Counted from the first letter of the stretch, positions 26,348 to 35,017 are shown. The stretch: DNA of 64,000 nucleotides from Fodinibius salinus (GCF_008124865.1 NZ_VNHY01000002.1:248001-312000); one strand, 5' to 3'. The notes: a model not told the origin generated them from the letters alone. Numbers and translations: made by a program.

Positions 26348-28123
26348 TCACTTCGTCTTTTGGGTATCTGATGGTTCAAAAAGTAATTTACCAATCCACC
26401 ATATTGCTCGTCCATAATTCGAAATCATTTGTTCACCCTGTCTCAGAAAAGACTGGCTTTCATCAATTTCTGCTAATTTTAACGCATCTCCAATGTTCGA
26501 ACTTGTCGGATGAGCATCACCTACTCGCATGTCATATACACCCACAATTGGGCCAAAAATTCGACGAGCTTTTTCAGGTCCTACTTTCTGAGCTAGAACA
26601 TTCTGTAGAAGTTTGTTCGAACCAAGTTTTTTCTTATCAGGGTGTGTTGAGAGCTTACGGAGTTCCTTGACATCAAGGCGATCAGAAAAAACACGAACAA
26701 GCTCTTTAGCTAATCTCAATAATGATTTCAGATCCTTGCTCGCGAAGCGGGATATGTGTTGCGTAGCTGAGGGATGCTCAATATTATGTGTGAAAAGAGA
26801 AGCATTAAATTCTTTTCGAAAACCCACCTCTAACATTTTCATAACCTTGAAAAGGAGATCTTCAACAGCGTGAGTAGATGCAGGTTGGGTTTTTACTTGT
26901 GCAGCTAATAGCTCATTTGAAACCTTTCCATCTGGGACAACGTTATGCGCCGCCCAAATATGCTGTTCCCATCCTTCGAGGCGAGCAATATCGCTGGCGT
27001 AGACGGTGATTAAATCTGAAGAATTAATTCCAAAATGAGTCACGTACCCAGATGTGGATTCAATACCCCCTGTTTCTGCCGTATACCACTTGAGAGAAAA
27101 CCCACGAAGACTGAGAAGCTCGTTTACTATGCTTGATCGGAACCATAGCCATCGTCCAATATCTTCATTGTATAAATCGTGAGATCCCATGCGTGATCCG
27201 TCAGTCTCAACTATGAATTGGGGAAGATTTGTATCTTCATCGCCTCGGACACGCTTGCTTTGACCATTGTGGTCAATCCATTCATCACGCCAAAATTCAC
27301 CCTCAATCCGTATACCTTCAAAGCCACTCAAATGCCCTTCCGAACTTTCATAATCAGTATTTTCATTGTTCTCGGGGCCCATCACAGGGGCGTCTTCTTC
27401 TTCATCAATATCAGTTCGCCAAGTACGCATTAAAGCCCAACCTCCACCAAAGACATCATCTAAACTGCGAATTAGGAGTTCAAATTTTCCACCATCTCGC
27501 TGTTCTTGCATATTTTCTAGATTTGCATAGTCACTATCCTCAAGTGAAGAGATATTTTCAACTCTGCTACGGTAATACGAAAGACGAAGTGATAGATTTC
27601 TTGCTGCCAAATAGTCTATGAGAAATTCCCGTTTGATTTCGATAAGTCGATGATGCCCTTTTTCATCAAGGACCTCTCGAGCTACTACAACAAAATTTTC
27701 TTCTGGCCTTACCCAGTTTGTTCCTTCCTTAATCAAGCGAAGAGCCACAACAAGATCAGGGTTTAGTATCCATTTTCTACCACCAATTATCGGTTGTGGG
27801 TGCTCAAAAACGAGTTGAACTCCGATTGGTTCTTTATCACTGCGTTGATACTGCTCTATAGACGCATAATAACCATCTTCATATGCAAATGGTTTTACGT
27901 TACAACTGATGCCAATGTCACTCCAACTAAGTTGTTCTGCAACTTCTCTATGTTCTGGGGGGAAAGCTACAGAGCCGCACCCAAAATATTCTTCAACATA
28001 ACCTATATTCTTCACAGTACCTTTACCTTTTTCATCGGTATAGGAAGCTCTTAGAGGAACCCAAGTCGCATTGGAAAAAAATCGTCTAGTTACTTTTTTT
28101 TGGAGAATCCAATCTTGATTCAT
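26348..28123 (-). CDS. Large cassette protein of unknown function
   Basis: I do not recognise this 591-residue protein. It is soluble, rich in Trp and acidic residues and intact. The N-terminal 350 residues are mostly beta (WVPLRASYTDEKGKGTVKNI, FECGS-like turns, VVALRLIKEGTNWVRPEE). The C-terminal 200 residues are helical (DLKSLLRLAKELVRVFSDRL, VGVYDMRVGDAHPTSSNI), the last part resembling HEPN-like helical bundles with an RxxxxH-like RVGDAH. At nearly 1.8 kb it is unusually long for a cassette gene. It starts 20 bases from the core site at 28144. Confidence 0.75.
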   Translation of the reverse strand: MNQDWILQKKVTRRFFSNATWVPLRASYTDEKGKGTVKNIGYVEEYFGCGSVAFPPEHREVAEQLSWSDIGISCNVKPFAYEDGYYASIEQYQRSDKEPIGVQLVFEHPQPIIGGRKWILNPDLVVALRLIKEGTNWVRPEENFVVVAREVLDEKGHHRLIEIKREFLIDYLAARNLSLRLSYYRSRVENISSLEDSDYANLENMQEQRDGGKFELLIRSLDDVFGGGWALMRTWRTDIDEEEDAPVMGPENNENTDYESSEGHLSGFEGIRIEGEFWRDEWIDHNGQSKRVRGDEDTNLPQFIVETDGSRMGSHDLYNEDIGRWLWFRSSIVNELLSLRGFSLKWYTAETGGIESTSGYVTHFGINSSDLITVYASDIARLEGWEQHIWAAHNVVPDGKVSNELLAAQVKTQPASTHAVEDLLFKVMKMLEVGFRKEFNASLFTHNIEHPSATQHISRFASKDLKSLLRLAKELVRVFSDRLDVKELRKLSTHPDKKKLGSNKLLQNVLAQKVGPEKARRIFGPIVGVYDMRVGDAHPTSSNIGDALKLAEIDESQSFLRQGEQMISNYGRAIWWIGKLLFEPSDTQKTK

Positions 28124-28143
28124 AGTAAACTGATTAACTTGCA

Positions 28144-28269
28144 GTATAACGACCCACGGGATAAGCGGCTTGGAGATTAAGAACTTAATTTACCAGACAA
28201 AGCTGTAACCGCAAGGAGACAGAACAGAAACCAAGTTTGTACCAAGTCCGCTTGATGCCGTTGTTATGC
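28144..28269 (-). repeat. attC recombination site after the TIR-TPR cassette
   Basis: The clearest site of the array. Minus strand: R'' GCATAAC (28263-28269), L'' GGCATCAAGCGGACTTGG, and at the other end L' CCAAGCCGCTTATCC with core GTTATAC (28144-28150). L'' and L' are complementary apart from an unpaired base, as in folded integron attC sites, and the block CATCAAGCGGAC is typical of attC. It begins 6 bases after the TIR gene stop. Confidence 0.8.
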
Positions 28270-28275
28270 GTTTTT

Positions 28276-29739
28276 TTATTTTTGCTTTATTAAGTTTTGG
28301 AGATACATATCAATATATTTTTTTTCATCAACTATTTTTTTGGCTCTCCTTAAAAGACTGATTGCAGAATCATAATCATTTTGTAGCTCAACCAAATATT
28401 TTGACAATTGGATATAAGTCATGAAAGATTTGGGAAATTCTTCTGTAATCTCATAGAAAAGATCAATCCCTTTTGAAACATCTTTTTTTGATTCAATTAG
28501 AAACGTGGCCTCAGAAGTCAGTATTTTTTCATTATTAGGGAAATATGATTTTGCTTTCTCAATCATCTCTTCTGCATCTTTAAATCTTTTTTTCTGAGTT
28601 AGAATAGCGATAGAATGTATATAAGGCATTAATTGGTCAGGTTTCAGCATAATTGATCTTTCGTAACATTCTAAAGCATTATCGAATGCTAATAAGCCTT
28701 GTAGATATACTTCACCAAGTTTATAAAATGTGTCATGATCATCCGGATTTCCAATACCAGCTTTTTCTAAATGATAAATTGCTTTTTCGTAATCTTTTTG
28801 AAAAGCGAAATCTCTCGTAACTAGAAAAAGAAGGGAACCCATATTTTTATGTAATACATAATTATCAGGTTCTATTTCTAGGGCTTTGGAAAGTGTTTTT
28901 ACCGCTTCATTTGGTTGTTTCAAATTTTTATAAACAAACGATAAATAACCTAGCGCTAAAACGTCTTCAGGATTTCTTTCTAGATAGTCTTTCCAGAGGA
29001 TTTGAGCCTTTTTAGGATTGTCTCTATTTATGCTTTCTAAATAGGCTTTGTAGTAAAGAATTAAATCATTGTCGGGAAATTTGATGTATAACTTTTCGAT
29101 TTCCGCCTCTTTTTCATCCAAGTCATTTAAACTATCTATTTCTAATATCTGTGCTTTGATGTGATCCTTGTCTATATCTAGATATTCAAAAATTGCTTTG
29201 AAATTTGAATTCTTACATTTTTTGAATGAGACAAGCTTTGTATCAGTTAGCAATTGAAGAAAGTCTGAAATACTTAAGGATATATATTCAATTTGTTTTG
29301 CATCATCTATTTCATTTGAAGATTTGAGGGGATTAGTAGAATTGAGTTGAGCTTGAAGTTTCTTAGAATAATTATCCCAATATTCGATGTATTGTATCCT
29401 TGATTCTGGATCAAAAATGTCAACATTATCGAAGATTGGTAGTAACCTTTCATTGAAGTCATTTTCTTTGGAAAACTCGATTAACTCCGTCAAACAATTT
29501 TTTGATTTTAAGTAAGCATCAGAAATAAATAATAAGCAATAATCATGTTCACGTACTGACTTCATGAATGATGGAAGATTATCTTTGTATTTCAGGTCAT
29601 TAACATCTCTTGTAATATTAATTCCTACCTTTTTAAAGGCTTCTTCAATATCATCGACTTTCTCAGAGTCATTCCAAGAATATGATATAAAGATAGATGG
29701 TTTGTTATTATTCAAATCAGTATTGCTATAACTATTCAA
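28276..29739 (-). CDS. TIR-domain protein with TPR repeats
   Basis: A 487-residue protein. Residues about 12-150 are a TIR domain: SIFISYSWNDSEKVDDIEEA, a middle DYCLLFISDAYLKSKNC and the conserved acidic TELIEFSKE, where bacterial TIR NADases carry their catalytic Glu. Residues about 200-480 contain six or seven tetratricopeptide repeats (e.g. KAIYHLEKAGIGNPDDHDTF and NALECYERSIMLKPDQ), a sensing or oligomerisation platform. Stand-alone TIR-TPR proteins are known or suspected abortive-infection effectors; that role here is inference. It is the first cassette of the array, nearest to a promoter-like sequence. Confidence 0.85.
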   Translation of the reverse strand: MNSYSNTDLNNNKPSIFISYSWNDSEKVDDIEEAFKKVGINITRDVNDLKYKDNLPSFMKSVREHDYCLLFISDAYLKSKNCLTELIEFSKENDFNERLLPIFDNVDIFDPESRIQYIEYWDNYSKKLQAQLNSTNPLKSSNEIDDAKQIEYISLSISDFLQLLTDTKLVSFKKCKNSNFKAIFEYLDIDKDHIKAQILEIDSLNDLDEKEAEIEKLYIKFPDNDLILYYKAYLESINRDNPKKAQILWKDYLERNPEDVLALGYLSFVYKNLKQPNEAVKTLSKALEIEPDNYVLHKNMGSLLFLVTRDFAFQKDYEKAIYHLEKAGIGNPDDHDTFYKLGEVYLQGLLAFDNALECYERSIMLKPDQLMPYIHSIAILTQKKRFKDAEEMIEKAKSYFPNNEKILTSEATFLIESKKDVSKGIDLFYEITEEFPKSFMTYIQLSKYLVELQNDYDSAISLLRRAKKIVDEKKYIDMYLQNLIKQK

Positions 29740-29761
29740 ATGAAGTGTAGAGAAGAAAAAC

Positions 29762-29808
29762 GTATAACCTTAGCTTATGTGTATGGGTTAAATACTATTC
29801 ATTGTCAA
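29762..29808 (-). promoter_or_regulatory. Array-head half-site and possible cassette promoter
   Basis: On the minus strand a TTGACA (29803-29808) is followed 17 bases later by CATACA (29780-29785), a weak -10, and then by CATAAGCTAAG joined to GTTATAC (29762-29768). The last part has the shape of an L/R recombination half-site and has the same core as the attC at 28144. This would be the position of attI and Pc in an integron. No full attC fold is visible here and no intI gene is upstream. Confidence 0.4.
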
Positions 29809-30123
29809 TATACTATGCAAAGTTGACCTTTAAGTTATCTAATAGGGATTTATCAATATATTTTTCATACAAGGCCATTTTATGTAATACAAATAGCACT
29901 CACACATAATATTATTTATCCAAATACCTCCCTCTTAGAAGAACTCTTCCCAAATTAGCACATCCTGTTTCTTCTTTTCCCATCCTGTCCCAATCTCTGG
30001 CAGTTTATTGCAGGCTATTCCAGCCCATCCCGGGGTATTTCCCTTGATTTGAAATAGTGTTACGTTGACATCGATGATTGACCAAACTGATACAATCACG
30101 ACATATTAACCAACGACTGGCCG
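29809..30123. other. Gap between the cassette array and the virion operon
   Basis: No gene is visible here. Base composition changes from AT-rich to more GC-rich at about 29940. A TTGACA at 30065-30070 and TACAAT at 30091-30096 lie just upstream of the first virion-operon gene, but the 20-base spacer is long; this is a weak promoter candidate. The operon must have its promoter in this gap or further upstream. Confidence 0.4.
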
Positions 30124-31122
30124 ATGCCTGAACACTTGTCGAATACCTTAGAAGCCCAGCCCCGCGACTACGCCACCACCCTTCAGGAACTGCGAGACGG
30201 GATCCCCATCTTCGGCCGCATTACCGGCCGGACCGACGATCACATCGATGTCGAAAAGGATATTCCCTTTAACATCCGTTCGCCCTTCAAGGTGGCCAAG
30301 GCGATGTGTCGCCTGGAGCCCGGCATCTATACCTTACATACCGGCGACGACCATGATATCGAAATCAATTTCCGGATTGACGATCCCAGCAAGCAGGCCG
30401 AAGCCGCCACTGACTTCGTCGGACAACCAACAGGCTCCAGCCAATCAAACGACGAGGGTTATTACAGCAATCGCATTCTGCGCCTGGAAGGGGAGCTCCA
30501 TGACGCCGACCGCAAGATTCGCCAGCAGGTTGACGAGATCATGACCCTCAAACGGGAGCTGGCCGAAGATAAGACCACCACCCTGCTCACCCACCAGAAA
30601 GAGCTGGCCGACCTGAAAGAATCCCACCGTAACGAAATCGATCGCCTCAAAGAAATTCAACGTAGCAACCTTAAAGCCCTCGAAAAAGAGCTTGGAGAAC
30701 TGGAAAAAGTAAAGTTCCGCATGGAGATGGAACAGAGAGCGGGCGGCCGAGACGCCGGTAGCCGCATGCTGGATATGCTCGAAGAAAATGCCCCATTGTT
30801 TTTTAGCGTCATCTCAGGGCTCTTTGCCCAACGGGCCGGCAGCCAGGCCCAACTAACCCCTGAGCAAACCGAGGCTTTTAAAGCCGCAGTAGCTAAAAAG
30901 ATACAACCACAGAACAATTCTGACCTACCCCAACAAGATGCCCTCCTGAACAACGAAGCCGAACAACCCAAAGGTGCCGGGGAGGAGACTCCTCGGCACC
31001 TTCCCGCCGACGAGGGTGATCTTCCAGAGTCCTTGTTAAACAAAACCGATGGACTAACGCTGAACGGTAGCTTTATTTCGCCCGATGCAGGTGGCCATCC
31101 CGAATCAACCATGACCATATAA
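30124..31122 (+). CDS. Coiled-coil protein, first gene of the virion operon
   Basis: A 332-residue acidic protein of no known family. Residues 1-100 are a small alpha/beta domain (GIPIFGRITGRTDDHIDVEK, then LEPGIYTLHTGDDHDIEINF). Residues about 115-205 are a long coiled coil (RILRLEGELHDADRKIRQQV and onward). A short hydrophobic stretch (APLFFSVISGLFAQRAG, about 228-244) may touch the membrane, and the C-terminal 90 residues are disordered and Gln/Pro-rich. The start ATG has no Shine-Dalgarno. A scaffolding or virion-assembly role is plausible from its place at the head of the operon, but nothing proves it. Confidence 0.75.
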   Translation: MPEHLSNTLEAQPRDYATTLQELRDGIPIFGRITGRTDDHIDVEKDIPFNIRSPFKVAKAMCRLEPGIYTLHTGDDHDIEINFRIDDPSKQAEAATDFVGQPTGSSQSNDEGYYSNRILRLEGELHDADRKIRQQVDEIMTLKRELAEDKTTTLLTHQKELADLKESHRNEIDRLKEIQRSNLKALEKELGELEKVKFRMEMEQRAGGRDAGSRMLDMLEENAPLFFSVISGLFAQRAGSQAQLTPEQTEAFKAAVAKKIQPQNNSDLPQQDALLNNEAEQPKGAGEETPRHLPADEGDLPESLLNKTDGLTLNGSFISPDAGGHPESTMTI

Positions 31123-31143
31123 CCGACTTTGAACAACCCCGCC

Positions 31144-31548
31144 ATGAATCCCGATCATATTACGCTGCTCAAAATGGCGCTCGAATACCTGGGCGACCGG
31201 CCCGAATCTTACGCTCGTTATGCCAAACGCATAAAATCGCAGTTGGCACTGCTGCAGTCCTGCGGGCGCCCCATTACGATCAACGACTGGACACGCATGG
31301 CCAAACTACTTTCCGAAGAAGCGATAAGCAGGGATATAGGAGCCGAACGCATTGCAAAAACGATATATCCCCTTGTGGATGGATTAGGGCAACACGCCAG
31401 GACGCTTGCCTATATCCCTGCCCCTTTCGCTTGCCAACAGCTGCTGCGACTTACCCGCATCAACGCGAGCACCCAAATTAGACAACTGCTGACCCAGGTC
31501 ATCATCCAGCTACAAAAACTGGTCACATCCAACGGACTTAAAACTTAG
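31144..31548 (+). CDS. Small helical protein of the virion operon
   Basis: A 134-residue helical protein without recognised motifs (HITLLKMALEYLGDRPESYA, then AERIAKTIYPLVDGLGQHAR). The ATG at 31144 is preferred over a TTG 15 bases upstream. Soluble, weakly basic. It is 21 bases from the preceding gene and 9 bases from the next. Function unknown. Confidence 0.65.
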   Translation: MNPDHITLLKMALEYLGDRPESYARYAKRIKSQLALLQSCGRPITINDWTRMAKLLSEEAISRDIGAERIAKTIYPLVDGLGQHARTLAYIPAPFACQQLLRLTRINASTQIRQLLTQVIIQLQKLVTSNGLKT

Positions 31549-31557
31549 ACAATTCCC

Positions 31558-31785
31558 ATGCCGACCATTACTCAACAACCCGTTACCAATCTGCGAGACA
31601 ACATCTACGATACCCTGGATTGCCCCGGTATAACGACCATCACCCGCTCCCGGCAATTTACGGGCGTGCTGATCAGCCTGGGTGACCTCGACCCGAAATT
31701 GGCCAAACGCCTGCAAGATGTCACAATACGCAACCCCGAGCACGGGCTACAGCTACTGCTCGACTATATCACCTACCGCTCTTGA
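31558..31785 (+). CDS. 75-residue protein of the virion operon
   Basis: A short protein with an alpha/beta pattern (NLRDNIYDTLDCPGITTITR, then PEHGLQLLLDYITYRS) and no recognised family. Its TGA stop overlaps the TTG start of the next gene (TTGA), so the two are translationally coupled. Confidence 0.6.
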   Translation: MPTITQQPVTNLRDNIYDTLDCPGITTITRSRQFTGVLISLGDLDPKLAKRLQDVTIRNPEHGLQLLLDYITYRS

Positions 31786-32810
31786 GCAGCCACTATCCCC
31801 ATATAACTCCTTCCCGACAAGCAGTCACTACTGACGATTCAGTGACGAGCAAAAAGGCGGCAGCACCCTCTCCCCAAAGAGGTGCTGCCGACCCTATTAT
31901 TGCCCACCGGCGACCATACCCTGGTATTGAAAGCGTCTTGGGACTAGCTTCCCAGCTGGTCACCAAGTACACTGGGCGCGAGGACATCCGCGAGCTAGCG
32001 CTAAAAATCACTCGTTGGGTTCCCAGGAATATAAGCACAGGCCTGCCTGACCTACGAAATATAGATCAGATTGCGGGTGCCATTTACAAGTGGATGACGA
32101 GCAACATCAACTACGTCCGCGACCCCTGGAATATCGAACGCATTCAGTCCCCGGATGTCACCTTACGGCAAAAAGCCGGAGACTGCGACGACCACGCAAT
32201 CCTGTCGGCGGCCCTGTTGCAAAGCTTAGGGATCCAAACAGGTTTTCGCATTGTCAGCCGAACGGGGCGAACCTACGACCATATTTATACCGTCCTTCGC
32301 TCCCCACAAGGATGGAAATCCTTTGATACTACCGTAGCTAAATATCCCGGATTTAAATTCGATGAAACCCTCATCAAAAAATCCAAACACCTGCCCAACC
32401 GGATGCCGGATGGATTAGGCATTGACCCGATTACCCTGACCGCTGCTGCCACAACCGCCCTGCAAACCGGCATCACCATGAAAAGCATGTTTTCAAAATG
32501 GTTTGGCGCCAAAGATAAAGACGAGCGTATCCAGCGCGGCCAATGGCGAGACTATCTGATGGCCCGAGGGGTCCGCTCGGACGTCATTTCGTTTTCTCAA
32601 AAGGATAACGCGATCCTCAGGAAGTACGCTCAGGTTATCCAAGAGTACGGCCAACCGGCCGTTGATCATCTAAACCGGTTCGGTAGTCTGGACAATAGTT
32701 TTTACGCGAATCAACAGAAAATCCAACACAAGAAATGGCTCCTCTACGGCGGACTCTCGGCCGGGCTTCTCACGCTGGGCGGGATGAGCTATTGGGCCCT
32801 AAACCACTGA
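31782..32810 (+). CDS. Transglutaminase-like cysteine protein with C-terminal membrane anchor
   Basis: A 342-residue protein with a transglutaminase/cysteine-protease core: Cys135 in KAGDCDDHAILSAALLQSLG, His167 in RTYDHIYTVL and Asp182 in SFDTTV form the triad. The segment MTSNINYVRDPWNIERIQSP before it is also typical. It ends in a Gly-rich transmembrane helix (about 315-340; LLYGGLSAGLLTLGGMSYWA). The start is TTG within a TTGA stop/start overlap. In a phage it could crosslink or process virion proteins or cut peptide crosslinks of the wall on entry. The fold is well supported; the substrate is unknown. Confidence 0.85.
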   Translation: MSSHYPHITPSRQAVTTDDSVTSKKAAAPSPQRGAADPIIAHRRPYPGIESVLGLASQLVTKYTGREDIRELALKITRWVPRNISTGLPDLRNIDQIAGAIYKWMTSNINYVRDPWNIERIQSPDVTLRQKAGDCDDHAILSAALLQSLGIQTGFRIVSRTGRTYDHIYTVLRSPQGWKSFDTTVAKYPGFKFDETLIKKSKHLPNRMPDGLGIDPITLTAAATTALQTGITMKSMFSKWFGAKDKDERIQRGQWRDYLMARGVRSDVISFSQKDNAILRKYAQVIQEYGQPAVDHLNRFGSLDNSFYANQQKIQHKKWLLYGGLSAGLLTLGGMSYWALNH

Positions 32811-32817
32811 TAATTTT

Positions 32818-33234
32818 ATGAGTAGCTCTTACCTCCGACCTGTAGCTATAGAACTTGAGAATGATCAATTGATCATATCCAACGACCTGACGGCCAGCAA
32901 TGGATTGGAAGGCTGGGAAGAAGATGATCCCTGCCGGTATGCCAATCAAAGCTGCCGGGGCAAGATGTTTGGGGCATTAAAGAGGTGCCGGCGGAAACGC
33001 GAAAAATCGCAAGCCCTCTGCAAGGCCCATGAACGCAAGCTGGCTGAAAAAAAGAAAATAGAACAGGAGAAACAGCAGCTCATGACGGCCCTTCAGCATA
33101 ATGTTACTGATACTGCTGCCAAGCAAGAGACTGCCAGCACCGCCATGATTGCTGGGGCCGCTGTCGGAGGGGTGGCCATCCTGGGAGCTGTAGTCTTCCT
33201 GATTGCCAAAAAGAAAAAATCTAAACCGCAATAA
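32818..33234 (+). CDS. Cys-containing tail-anchored small protein
   Basis: A 138-residue protein. The centre has four Cys in a basic region (DDPCRYANQSCRGKMFGAL, then RCRRKREKSQALCKAHERK), followed by a coiled helix and a C-terminal Gly/Ala-rich membrane helix with a lysine tail (AAVGGVAILGAVVFLIAKKK). This N-out-of-membrane, C-tail-anchored layout recurs through the operon and fits a protein set in an internal virion membrane or the host inner membrane. Function unknown. Confidence 0.7.
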   Translation: MSSSYLRPVAIELENDQLIISNDLTASNGLEGWEEDDPCRYANQSCRGKMFGALKRCRRKREKSQALCKAHERKLAEKKKIEQEKQQLMTALQHNVTDTAAKQETASTAMIAGAAVGGVAILGAVVFLIAKKKKSKPQ

Positions 33235-33249
33235 CCTATCCCTACTCCT

Positions 33250-33615
33250 ATGAACAGCAGCTCTTTCGACCAAATCGATTTTTTGCAGACGACCCGCCCA
33301 TTTAACTACAGCTTAACAAATAGCTTCCTTCCTCCGGTGGAGTCCACCACCACGAAGAAAACCAAGTTTGGCAGTATCCTGAATGACTTGTCCAGCTTTT
33401 TGACCACAGCGGCCGATACCGCCGTGACTGTGGACGGGGTTATCAATGGCGGAAAAAACAACCCGTCAGGCAATGGCCTGACCCCCGAACAACAGATGGC
33501 GCTAATGCAAGCCCAGAAGTCAAGCGGGGGCAGTATGACGACCGTTCTGCTTATTGGCGGTGTGATCGCCGTCGGTGGGGCTATTATGTATTCGATGTTA
33601 AAAAAGAAGGCCTAA
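33250..33615 (+). CDS. Tail-anchored small protein
   Basis: A 121-residue protein. A polar N-terminus (QIDFLQTTRPFNYSL) and a central segment (GSILNDLSSFLTTAADTAVT) lead to a single C-terminal helix VLLIGGVIAVGGAIMYSMLK with a KKKA tail. It is one of the series of membrane-anchored proteins of the operon. It ends one base before the next start. Confidence 0.65.
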   Translation: MNSSSFDQIDFLQTTRPFNYSLTNSFLPPVESTTTKKTKFGSILNDLSSFLTTAADTAVTVDGVINGGKNNPSGNGLTPEQQMALMQAQKSSGGSMTTVLLIGGVIAVGGAIMYSMLKKKA

Positions 33616-33616
33616 T

Positions 33617-33934
33617 ATGATAGAAGCTATTCCGACAACAAGTCATCCTGTAGGTATTTCCCACTACACAGACGGGCATATTCCTAGCGGGCGCTATCCG
33701 AATCCCTCTCAATCGGAGGAAAAAGTTTACCTGCAACCGGCCATCGAGCTGCAAGATGTGGCCAAGGGAGCCGTGGTGAAATCTTCCGACAAAAAATCTC
33801 TCTGCCAGCAAATGGCTGAAGAACACCCAGGCGAAGCCCTCCGGGATTGGCTGATCCGCAATAAAAAGACCCTGGGATGGATCGCCGGGGGATACCTCGT
33901 ATTTCGAATCATAACCAGACGAAAACAGCAATGA
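33617..33934 (+). CDS. Tail-anchored small protein
   Basis: A 105-residue protein with a polar N-terminal half and a C-terminal region KKTLGWIAGGYLVFRIITRR that forms a short, basic-flanked membrane helix. It starts one base after the previous stop, and its own TGA overlaps the ATG of the next gene (ATGA). Function unknown; part of the membrane-anchored set. Confidence 0.6.
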   Translation: MIEAIPTTSHPVGISHYTDGHIPSGRYPNPSQSEEKVYLQPAIELQDVAKGAVVKSSDKKSLCQQMAEEHPGEALRDWLIRNKKTLGWIAGGYLVFRIITRRKQQ

Positions 33935-34617
33935 CCCAGACCCAATCTGCATATAGCGACAACGGGCTAGGGGCCACCCCTATATCCGGTAATATTATAA
34001 GCACGGAGGTGGGAGAACTTCGCATTATCGGGCGGCATCCCGAGCGCGGGCTGCCCAAATCCGGTGTTCCGTTCTCTATCGATATCGAGATTGACCGCTA
34101 CCGCAACTTCTGGAACTCGTTTCTGCTGATCTCCTGTCCGGACGCGGTTGTGGCAGCCCTGGATCCCCAAAGCCGAAAGGTACTGGCTATATCCCGCATC
34201 CTCACGAGCATGTGGGATGGGTGTCGGGGACAAACGCGGCTGGTCTTCGGGCGCTCCTTCAGGCCCGACCGCAATCATCCGGTTATTTTTGAACTGCACC
34301 CCGGTAATGTAACGGAGGCTACGATATCGGAGGCCAAACCCTTGGCAACGTCGAAGGTGATGACGCTGGATCTTGATATCGAGGAAGGCACCCAAAGCGG
34401 GGTGTACGCCGAACCTACTGAGCCGTGGTACGAAATTAGCTTGCCGAACCCGCAAAGCGCATTCAGTGGCGTCAATAGCACGCTCACCAAAGCATTATGG
34501 CTGGTGGGCATCGGCGCCGGAGCGTACTTTCTCGGCCCTCTGATGCCCGGGCTGCGAGACAGTCTGAAACAGATCACCCAGCCAGGCAACAACGACGAGG
34601 ATCAAAAGAATGCGTGA
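33931..34617 (+). CDS. Beta-rich protein with C-terminal membrane helix
   Basis: A 228-residue protein. The first 175 residues are beta-strand rich (IDIEIDRYRNFWNSFLLISC, VIFELHPGNVTEATISEAK), like a viral jelly-roll or Ig domain. It ends in a membrane helix (about 190-206; ALWLVGIGAGAYFLGPLM) and an acidic tail. The start is the ATGA overlap at 33931, not the earlier ATG inside the preceding gene. It could be a minor capsid or spike-base protein held in the membrane; this is inferred from fold pattern and context. Confidence 0.65.
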   Translation: MTQTQSAYSDNGLGATPISGNIISTEVGELRIIGRHPERGLPKSGVPFSIDIEIDRYRNFWNSFLLISCPDAVVAALDPQSRKVLAISRILTSMWDGCRGQTRLVFGRSFRPDRNHPVIFELHPGNVTEATISEAKPLATSKVMTLDLDIEEGTQSGVYAEPTEPWYEISLPNPQSAFSGVNSTLTKALWLVGIGAGAYFLGPLMPGLRDSLKQITQPGNNDEDQKNA

Positions 34618-35014
34618 GCTCATTGAAGGCCAGGATTACCAGATCGTCGATGATGGCATGGGAGACCTCAATAGTTACCTCCGCCAGACCGGCCGAAACG
34701 CATTTAAAAAAGCCATTGGCCTTGCCGATCGCGCTCTGAGTGGTCGGAAAGGACAAGCCGCTACCACGGCCCTTGTCCTGGCTGATCTGACCAAAGATAA
34801 GCGGTCCTTCCAGCAGGTTTTCAACCGAAACGCCGATGTCATTAACCGTTATTTCGAACACGTAGATCTGCAGGCGGTAAGCGATATGATCGGAATCCAA
34901 AATGCAGTCGCTAAAAGTAAACCTGTATCTATAATCAAACAGACCGGTATTTTTTCCGTTGGTATCGCCCTTGGCATTGCCGGACTCACCTTATATAACC
35001 GAAAACGATCTTAA
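34610..35014 (+). CDS. Tail-anchored helical protein
   Basis: A 134-residue protein overlapping the previous gene by 8 bases. The first 105 residues are helical (DLNSYLRQTGRNAFKKAIGL). The end is a membrane helix, IFSVGIALGIAGLTLYNRKR. No family recognised. Another member of the C-terminally anchored series. Confidence 0.6.
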   Translation: MRELIEGQDYQIVDDGMGDLNSYLRQTGRNAFKKAIGLADRALSGRKGQAATTALVLADLTKDKRSFQQVFNRNADVINRYFEHVDLQAVSDMIGIQNAVAKSKPVSIIKQTGIFSVGIALGIAGLTLYNRKRS

Positions 35015-35017
35015 TCA

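Noticed and set aside
21019-30123. CRISPR array or transposon as explanation of the spaced gaps
   Set aside because: The gaps are about 120-130 bases, not identical, and have inverted internal arms and gene-containing spacers; no transposase or cas gene is present. attC sites fit better.
30657-31145. 162-residue minus-strand frame
   Set aside because: Antisense to the coiled-coil gene; the Ser/Ala-rich composition is the complement of Glu/Lys/Gln codons.
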